Source of the DNA: Rhodoglobus vestalii
GTDB lineage: Bacteria; Actinomycetota; Actinomycetes; Actinomycetales; Microbacteriaceae
DNA: 64,000 bases
Assembly: GCF_006788895.1 (NCBI RefSeq)
Contig: NZ_VFRA01000001.1
Location: 2,046,001 to 2,110,000 of the forward strand
Reading direction: 5' to 3'
Shown: positions 58,948-64,000 of the stretch, piece by piece
Layout: each line of letters starts with the position of its first letter
Position numbering within the stretch: the stretch's first letter is position 1
Notes under the pieces: model-generated
What the model saw: only the letters and a program-made list of their open reading frames with translations
What the model was told of the DNA's origin: nothing
Database searches by the model: none
Position numbers and translations under genes: made by a program

Positions 58948-60055
58948 AGTCGGCGTCGAGAAGCACGGCGTCGGCGGCGAACCCAGCAGCAAGAGAGCCC
59001 AGATCGCCAGCGCGTCCGATTGCGCGAGCCGGCACGACGGTGGCGGCCGCAACAGCCTGCGGAACGCTCAGGCCGACCTCGGTGATGGCTCGACGCACCG
59101 CGGCATCCATTGTCAAAGTTGAACCGGCAATTGCGCCACTGTCACTCAACCGGGCGACGCCATCGTTCACGGTGACAGCGAGCGAACCGAGTAGGTAGTG
59201 CCCGTCGGTGGAGCCGGCTGCGGCCATCGCGTCGGTGACGAGCGCGACGCGACCGGGGGCCAACGCAAACAACATCTTCACAACATCCGGATGCACGTGC
59301 ACGCCGTCATTGATGACTTCGAGTGTCACGGACTCGCGACGGATCGCTGCCGTGATTGGGCCCGGTTCGCGGTGGTGGATGCCCTTCATGGCGTTGAAGG
59401 CATGGGTGAGCAGTCGTGCTCCGGCATCGAACGCGGTGAGGGTTTGCTCGTAGTCGGCCGAGGTGTGGCCAACAGCTACCGTGACGCCCGCTTTGGTGAG
59501 TTGGGTGATCGCAACGGCGGCTCCGTCGAGTTCGGGGGCCATTGTGATCTGCCGCAGAGTGCCCGCGGCAGCAGCCAGAAGTTTATCGATCTCGCGCGGC
59601 GTCGGGTTGCGCAGCACTTCAGGGCTGTGGGCGCCCTTGAATGCCGCGTCGAGGAATGGGCCCTCGAGGTGACTGCCGAGTACGAGGGGGTCAATTGCTG
59701 TGACGTCAGCTATTGCCGCAAGGTTCTTTACGAGACTCGCGTGATCGCCGCTAACCAAAGAGATGACCGAGCGGGTGGTGCCGTGGGCGCGGTGCACACT
59801 CAGGGCGCGTCGGATCGCGTCGGCACCATCATCGAAAGCGGCACCATTTCCCCCATGACAGTGGATATCGATGAAGCCGGGCGTGAGGTACCCACCTGCT
59901 GCGTCGGTGACGTTGGTGTCACCGCTCGTGTGTGCTCTCCACGCCTCGCCCACCCCGTTCGCGCTAATTGTGTCGCCGCTGGACGCCACCCAACCGTCGA
60001 CGACAATCGCGTCGGCTGTGACGAGCTGTGCAGAATGGATGATGTGGTCGTTCAC
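58883..60055 (-). CDS. nagA: N-acetylglucosamine-6-phosphate deacetylase
   Basis: A 390-residue amidohydrolase. The metal-site motif is GFIDIHCHGGNGAAFDD (HxH), LGSHLEGPFLD supplies Glu, and VAVGHTSADYEQ, HAFNAMKG and LVTDAMAAAGS supply His, substrate and catalytic Asp. It deacetylates GlcNAc6P to feed NagB. GTG 60055. The C-terminus overlaps the MFS gene by 65 bases in antisense. Confidence 0.93.
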   Translation of the reverse strand: MNDHIIHSAQLVTADAIVVDGWVASSGDTISANGVGEAWRAHTSGDTNVTDAAGGYLTPGFIDIHCHGGNGAAFDDGADAIRRALSVHRAHGTTRSVISLVSGDHASLVKNLAAIADVTAIDPLVLGSHLEGPFLDAAFKGAHSPEVLRNPTPREIDKLLAAAAGTLRQITMAPELDGAAVAITQLTKAGVTVAVGHTSADYEQTLTAFDAGARLLTHAFNAMKGIHHREPGPITAAIRRESVTLEVINDGVHVHPDVVKMLFALAPGRVALVTDAMAAAGSTDGHYLLGSLAVTVNDGVARLSDSGAIAGSTLTMDAAVRRAITEVGLSVPQAVAAATVVPARAIGRAGDLGSLAAGFAADAVLLDADFRVRAVWAAGREVPRPGHPDA

Positions 60056-60157
60056 GATTACCAGCTTAGGCGCAGCTTAGATCTGCGATCGCTCTCGCGA
60101 GGTTGACCAGCACCGGGTAGATTTGATGTATCCACCCCAGTCTCAAGGAGCCCATCT

Positions 60158-61441
60158 GTGTCAACCTTCCTTTCGCCTCTGTCTGAGGTAGATCCCGAGA
60201 TCGCTGCCGTTCTCGGTCAAGAACTCGAACGCCAGCGCAACACCCTCGAGATGATCGCGAGTGAGAACTTCGTCCCCCGTGCTGTCCTTGAAGCCCAGGG
60301 CTCGGTTCTCACCAACAAATACGCGGAGGGCTACCCGGGACGCCGCTATTACGGCGGTTGTGAATTTGTGGACATCGCAGAGCGCCTCGCCATCGAGCGC
60401 GCCAAGAGCCTGTTCGGTGCCGCCTACGCCAACGTTCAGCCGCACTCGGGTGCATCCGCCAACGCCGCCGTCATGTCGGCCATCGCACAGCCCGGTGACC
60501 GCATCCTCGGCCTCTCCCTCGATCATGGCGGGCACCTCACCCACGGTATGCGTCTCAACTTCTCGGGCAAGCTCTACGAAGCTCACGCCTACGGTGTGAA
60601 TGAGCAGACCGGTCTTCTCGAAATGGAGACCGTGCGCGCCAAAGCCATCGAGGTCCAGCCCAAGGTGCTCATCGCCGGTTGGTCAGCTTATTCGCGCACG
60701 CTCGACTTCGCGGCGTTCCGCGCGATCGCCGACGAGGTTGGGGCGATTCTGTGGGTAGACATGGCGCACATTTCAGGCCTTGTGGCCGCCGGACTGCACC
60801 CCTCACCGGTGCCCTACGCCGATGTTGTGTCGTCGACCGTGCACAAGACCCTCGGTGGTCCGCGTGCGGGCTTCATCCTCACCAACAACGTCGATATCGC
60901 GAAGAAGATCAACTCCAATGTGTTCCCCGGTCAGCAGGGTGGGCCGCTCATGCACGTGATCGCCGCCAAGGCGACCGCATTCATGCTGGCGGCATCCGAT
61001 GAGTTCAAAGATCGCCAGCAGCGCACCGTTCGTGGGGCCCAAATTCTTGCTGAACGACTCGTTCAGAAAGACATGACAGACCTCGGCGTTGACGTGCTCA
61101 CGGGAGGCACCGATGTGCACCTGGTGCTCGTCGACCTGCGGAAGTCTGAACTGAACGGTCAAGAAGCCGAAGACCTGCTGCACTCCGTCGACATCACCGT
61201 CAACCGCAACGCGGTTCCCGCCGACCCGCGTCCACCAATGGTGACCTCCGGTCTGCGCATCGGAACACCCGCGCTCGCCACCCGCGGATTCGCTGACGCC
61301 GAATTCACCGAAGTGGCCGACATCATCGCCGAAACGCTCAAGCCGGGAGCCGACCTCGCCGCACTGAAGGTTCGTGCCCGCGCGCTCGCCGATGCCTTCC
61401 CGCTCTATGAAGGACTCGAAAGCCCCGGTAGCTGGTCTTAA
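60158..61441 (+). CDS. glyA: Serine hydroxymethyltransferase
   Basis: A 427-residue PLP enzyme making glycine and methylene-THF from serine. [11 protein letters not shown] opens, [15 protein letters not shown] and DHGGHLTHG match, and the PLP Lys is in [16 protein letters not shown] 60158 with AAGGAG (60145-60150) is the start. Terminator after the stop, then folD, a one-carbon cluster. Confidence 0.97.
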   Translation: MSTFLSPLSEVDPEIAAVLGQELERQRNTLEMIASENFVPRAVLEAQGSVLTNKYAEGYPGRRYYGGCEFVDIAERLAIERAKSLFGAAYANVQPHSGASANAAVMSAIAQPGDRILGLSLDHGGHLTHGMRLNFSGKLYEAHAYGVNEQTGLLEMETVRAKAIEVQPKVLIAGWSAYSRTLDFAAFRAIADEVGAILWVDMAHISGLVAAGLHPSPVPYADVVSSTVHKTLGGPRAGFILTNNVDIAKKINSNVFPGQQGGPLMHVIAAKATAFMLAASDEFKDRQQRTVRGAQILAERLVQKDMTDLGVDVLTGGTDVHLVLVDLRKSELNGQEAEDLLHSVDITVNRNAVPADPRPPMVTSGLRIGTPALATRGFADAEFTEVADIIAETLKPGADLAALKVRARALADAFPLYEGLESPGSWS

Positions 61442-61449
61442 TCAGCCCC

Positions 61450-61495
61450 GCTAGAGAGCCCGCCGCCGCGTAAACATGGTGACGGGCTCTTTAGC
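61450..61495 (+). terminator. Terminator after glyA
   Basis: GCTAGAGAGCCCG (61450-61462) pairs with CGGGCTCTTTAGC (61483-61495), one G-U position, 20-base loop, short T-rich tail. Confidence 0.7.
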
Positions 61496-61560
61496 GTTTA
61501 ATAGACGTGGCAGTCGTGCAGGCAGCTGCACACGCATTAGCCCGATTCGAAGGGAAAACG

Positions 61561-62442
61561 ATGACCGCAGTGAAACTTGACGGTGTCGCCACCGCAACCG
61601 CGCTAAAGAACGAACTGCGTGTTCGCGTGGATGTCCTCAAAGCCCGTGGAATTACTCCCGGCCTCGGCACGCTACTCGTCGGCGACGACCCGGGCTCGCG
61701 TTCCTACGTAACCGGCAAGCACCGCGACTGTGCCGAAGTGGGCATCGAATCTATCCGCGTCGATCTGCCAGCTACGGCATCCGCTGACGAAGTTCGGGAT
61801 GCCATTGTTGCGTTAAACGAGAACGCTGCTGTCACCGGATACATCATTCAGCTGCCGCTGCCCGCCGGTCTTGATGAGAACGCGATGCTCGAACTCATGG
61901 ATCCCGCCAAGGACGCGGACGGTCTGCACCCCACCAACCTTGGCCGTCTCGTGCTCGGTGTTGGTACGACGCTTGATTCGCCGTTGCCGTGCACCCCGGC
62001 CGGAATCGTCGAAATGCTTGAACGCTATGACGTACCGATTGCTGGTAAGCACGTTGTCGTTGTCGGTCGCGGGATCACGGTCGGTCGCCCCCTCGGACTT
62101 GTGCTCACTCGCAAGGGACTGGATGCCACGGTCACCCTCACTCATTCCCGCACCACCCAGCTCGAAACGCATGTTCGCCAGGCGGATATCGTGGTTGCGG
62201 CTGTCGGCTCTGCTGGCCTTATCCGCCCTGAATGGATCAAGCCGGGCGCTGCGGTGCTCGATGTCGGAATCACTCGTGTCGTCGACGAGGCAACCGGCAA
62301 GGGGCGACTCGTCGGAGACGTTGACCCCGGTGTTGCGGAGGTCGCGGGTTACCTTTCGCCGATGCCCGGCGGTGTCGGGCCGATGACCCGTGCGATGCTC
62401 GTCAAGAACGTTGTTGAGGCGGCAGAACGGCTTGCACAGTGA
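61561..62442 (+). CDS. folD: Bifunctional methylenetetrahydrofolate dehydrogenase/cyclohydrolase
   Basis: A 293-residue enzyme interconverting methylene-THF and 10-formyl-THF with NADP. Catalytic Lys in [19 protein letters not shown], and the NADP loop [12 protein letters not shown]; ending [17 protein letters not shown] chose ATG 61561 after a GAAGGGA site; the frame runs 54 bases further without signals. A small membrane-protein frame overlaps its stop. Confidence 0.96.
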   Translation: MTAVKLDGVATATALKNELRVRVDVLKARGITPGLGTLLVGDDPGSRSYVTGKHRDCAEVGIESIRVDLPATASADEVRDAIVALNENAAVTGYIIQLPLPAGLDENAMLELMDPAKDADGLHPTNLGRLVLGVGTTLDSPLPCTPAGIVEMLERYDVPIAGKHVVVVGRGITVGRPLGLVLTRKGLDATVTLTHSRTTQLETHVRQADIVVAAVGSAGLIRPEWIKPGAAVLDVGITRVVDEATGKGRLVGDVDPGVAEVAGYLSPMPGGVGPMTRAMLVKNVVEAAERLAQ

Positions 62443-62594
62443 CCAAGAAGCGCCCCCCGACCACGCCGCCCGCCTACCCGGGGATGCGCACCCCTCGCAA
62501 GCGCCGCTTCCCCTGGGCTCGCCTTTGGGTGTGGACGGGCACCGTCGTTGGGATTGGGTTCATCGTCGCGTTCGTGCTCAAGGTTGTGGCTTAG
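62439..62594 (+). CDS. Small membrane protein downstream of folD (51 aa)
   Basis: GTG 62439 overlaps the folD stop in GTGA, and the frame ends TAG at 62592-62594. The product opens [15 protein letters not shown], has a basic cluster [13 protein letters not shown] and a single hydrophobic helix (about 33-48, [15 protein letters not shown]). The positive-inside pattern predicts a cytoplasmic N-terminus. Its stop overlaps the end of the opposite galK-like gene. Tight coupling and codon bias support a real gene; function unknown. Confidence 0.7.
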   Translation: MTKKRPPTTPPAYPGMRTPRKRRFPWARLWVWTGTVVGIGFIVAFVLKVVA

Positions 62595-63607
62595 CGGTCG
62601 CGCACGGCACCCTGTGACGGCGACACTTCCTCCACGGTCGGTTGCCCCATCGCGTGCTCGGCGAATGCGCCATCGAGCGCAACCCGCACCCGGGATGCCG
62701 TGTCGGTGTCGACGAGGGCGACGGCTACTCCGCTGAAGGGGCGGCCGAGCATCCGCGCCCCTAAAGCACCGGCGGCAACGGCAGTTTCGACGGCGAGGTC
62801 AACTTCGGTGGTGGAGATCCGGTAGTCGTCACGCAGGCTCACGTGCGAGGCGTCGAGTAGGGCGCCAAGCAGCCGGGGTGTCTCGTCACGGATGGCGAGC
62901 ACCGCATCGCGTATCCGCTGGTTCTCGGTGACCGTGTGCAGGGTTCGGCGCACCTCGTCGTCGGCTGTCGCCGTTTCGAGGGCATCAGCGGTCGGGGCAT
63001 CGGTGTCGATCACGAGCAGTTCGAGGCCGGCGGTCGTCCAGTCCAGTGGCAGTGGCTCGGGGCGACTCTCACCCTCAAGCCGCACGAGCGCGTGGTCGTT
63101 GAGCGCAAACACGCAGGCGGCAGCATCGGGGTGGTGGGAAAGCTGGGCAGTTTGCGCGTCCAACTCCCACAGGTCGGTGAGCGCCAGCGCCAGCGCAGCC
63201 TCGAGCGCTGACGAGGAACCCAGCCCGGCACCCACCGGAATCGTCGTATCGATAAACACGTCAACACCACTGAGCTCATGCTGGTGGGCGGATGCCGCCA
63301 TCACCTCCTGCACAATCGCCAGCGCCAGACGGCTCCACCCCGCAATCTCGCTGGTGTCGAGCTCATCGAGCTCCACGGTGATGAGTTCATCAACCAGCGC
63401 ACTGGCAATACGCACGCTGCGATCGCTGCGGGTGGAGGCGGCCAGCACGGTACGGCGGTTGATGGCAATCGCAAGTTCGGCATCCGTGTCGGGGCTGTTG
63501 GCGGTGCCGAGTAGTGTCAGGCGGCCGGGGGCAGACCAGACGCCGGCCGCGGGGTGGCCGAAGACGGCCTCAAAGTCGTTGAGTACGTCGTCGCGAATAT
63601 CTGACAT
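62591..63607 (-). CDS. Galactokinase-like GHMP family protein with eroded active site
   Basis: A 338-residue GHMP-fold protein. The ATP loop VGAGLGSSSALEAALAL is intact, but the galactokinase signature (GRxNxIGEHxDY) is GRLTLLGTANSPDTD, so the EHTD sugar residues are lost. The catalytic Asp region (MDQ) is absent, and the third motif reads GRPFSGVAVALV rather than GGGFGG. Likely a pseudokinase or kinase of altered substrate. ATG 63607 is preferred. Divergent by 44 bp from the aldose epimerase. Confidence 0.72.
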   Translation of the reverse strand: MSDIRDDVLNDFEAVFGHPAAGVWSAPGRLTLLGTANSPDTDAELAIAINRRTVLAASTRSDRSVRIASALVDELITVELDELDTSEIAGWSRLALAIVQEVMAASAHQHELSGVDVFIDTTIPVGAGLGSSSALEAALALALTDLWELDAQTAQLSHHPDAAACVFALNDHALVRLEGESRPEPLPLDWTTAGLELLVIDTDAPTADALETATADDEVRRTLHTVTENQRIRDAVLAIRDETPRLLGALLDASHVSLRDDYRISTTEVDLAVETAVAAGALGARMLGRPFSGVAVALVDTDTASRVRVALDGAFAEHAMGQPTVEEVSPSQGAVRDR

Positions 63608-63651
63608 GGGTTCTTTCTGGTTTGTGAGTTTTACGCCGGTAGGCTGTTGCG

Positions 63652-64000
63652 GTGAGCGCACCCACCGGAACCCAGTACATCATTACTCGTGCCACTGCGG
63701 CGGGGGAGGCGTGGGCGACCGTCACCGAACTTGCCGCGTCCTTGCGCACATTCAGTATCGGCGGTGTTGATCTCATTGAGGGATACGCCGAAACCAAGCT
63801 GCCTCCCTTTGCGGATGGCATCGTGTTGGTGCCGTGGCCGAACCGGGTCGAAGATGGCCAATGGATGCTCGATGACGATCTTCAGCAGCTCGATATCACT
63901 GAGGGCGACCGAAACACTGCCATCCATGGGCTGCTGCGCAACACCGGTTACACACTCACCGAGCGTACCGACAGCTCAGTGACACTGGGCGCCACAGTTT
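63652..64000 (+). CDS. Aldose 1-epimerase family protein, N-terminal part
   Basis: The first 116 codons of a mutarotase-like protein run off the window end. FSIGGVDLIEGYAET, VLVPWPNRVEDGQW and NTAIHGLLRNTGY are conserved in galactose mutarotase-like proteins, with the His of IHG at the sugar site. GTG 63652 is the start. Neighbouring the galactokinase-like gene, it points to sugar use, though the partner's active site is eroded. Confidence 0.85.
   Translation, partial: MSAPTGTQYIITRATAAGEAWATVTELAASLRTFSIGGVDLIEGYAETKLPPFADGIVLVPWPNRVEDGQWMLDDDLQQLDITEGDRNTAIHGLLRNTGYTLTERTDSSVTLGATV

Noticed and set aside
62892-63770. 292-codon Ser-rich plus-strand frame over the galK-like gene
   Set aside because: Composition and position are those of an antisense shadow, and it crosses two genes.

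Overview
The window is ordinary high-GC actinobacterial chromosome, most like Microbacteriaceae (a Salinibacterium, Rhodoglobus or Leifsonia relative). This rests on the many GTG and TTG starts, the guaB / guaB3 / guaA neighbourhood, SURF1 and DUF3817 proteins, a type II NADP isocitrate dehydrogenase, and the pcrA - sucCD - (PerM-like) - purN - purH order that resembles mycobacteria. I see no phage, transposon, CRISPR array, rRNA or tRNA. The lineage is inferred from gene content, not from a search.

Layout. 1-180 is the end of groES and its terminator. 200-8400 holds rarD and a complete branched-chain amino acid type ABC importer: two tandem paralogous lipoprotein receptors on the plus strand facing livH-livM-livG-livF on the minus strand, where LivH carries an extra exported N-terminal domain. 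8600-17000 is the guanine nucleotide region (guaB, guaB3, guaA) with SURF1 and DUF3817 genes; a TetR-ABC exporter operon on the minus strand interrupts it. 17000-26500 carries a Bax-inhibitor-like protein, a membrane protein, GDPD, the PcrA helicase, an RNB nuclease, an MpaB/DUF2236 protein and sucCD. 26600-30400 is a large secreted subtilisin. 30400-34200 is an IclR regulator divergent from a half-size aquaporin and a PTS-dependent dihydroxyacetone kinase (dhaK-dhaL-dhaM). 34200-37700 is the PerM-like gene, purN and purH. Then come a membrane-anchored dimethylargininase-like protein, an asymmetric heterodimeric ABC exporter and a minus-strand glpF-glpK operon. 45800-51000 has an alkyltransferase-like protein, acetyltransferases, icd, an SDR, and a small regulator/membrane-protein pair. 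51100-55900 contains a P1B-type metal ATPase and a three-gene flavin electron-transfer operon (FMN-binding lipoprotein, ApbE, RnfD-like/FNR fusion). 56000-64000 contains amino sugar genes (nagB, nagA), one-carbon genes (purU, glyA, folD), an MFS transporter, an eroded galactokinase-like GHMP protein and the start of an aldose epimerase.

How the genes work together. Purine synthesis and one-carbon supply recur across the window (guaA, guaB, purN, purH, purU, glyA, folD). Glycerol and dihydroxyacetone use is split between the IclR/dha locus and glpFK. TCA genes are sucCD and icd. The observations most worth a second look are the single-repeat aquaporin in the dha operon, the flavinylation-type operon, the LivH fusion, the membrane DDAH fusion, the catalytically eroded GHMP protein, a near-leaderless tetR promoter flanked by two operators 20 bp apart, and two small membrane-protein genes.
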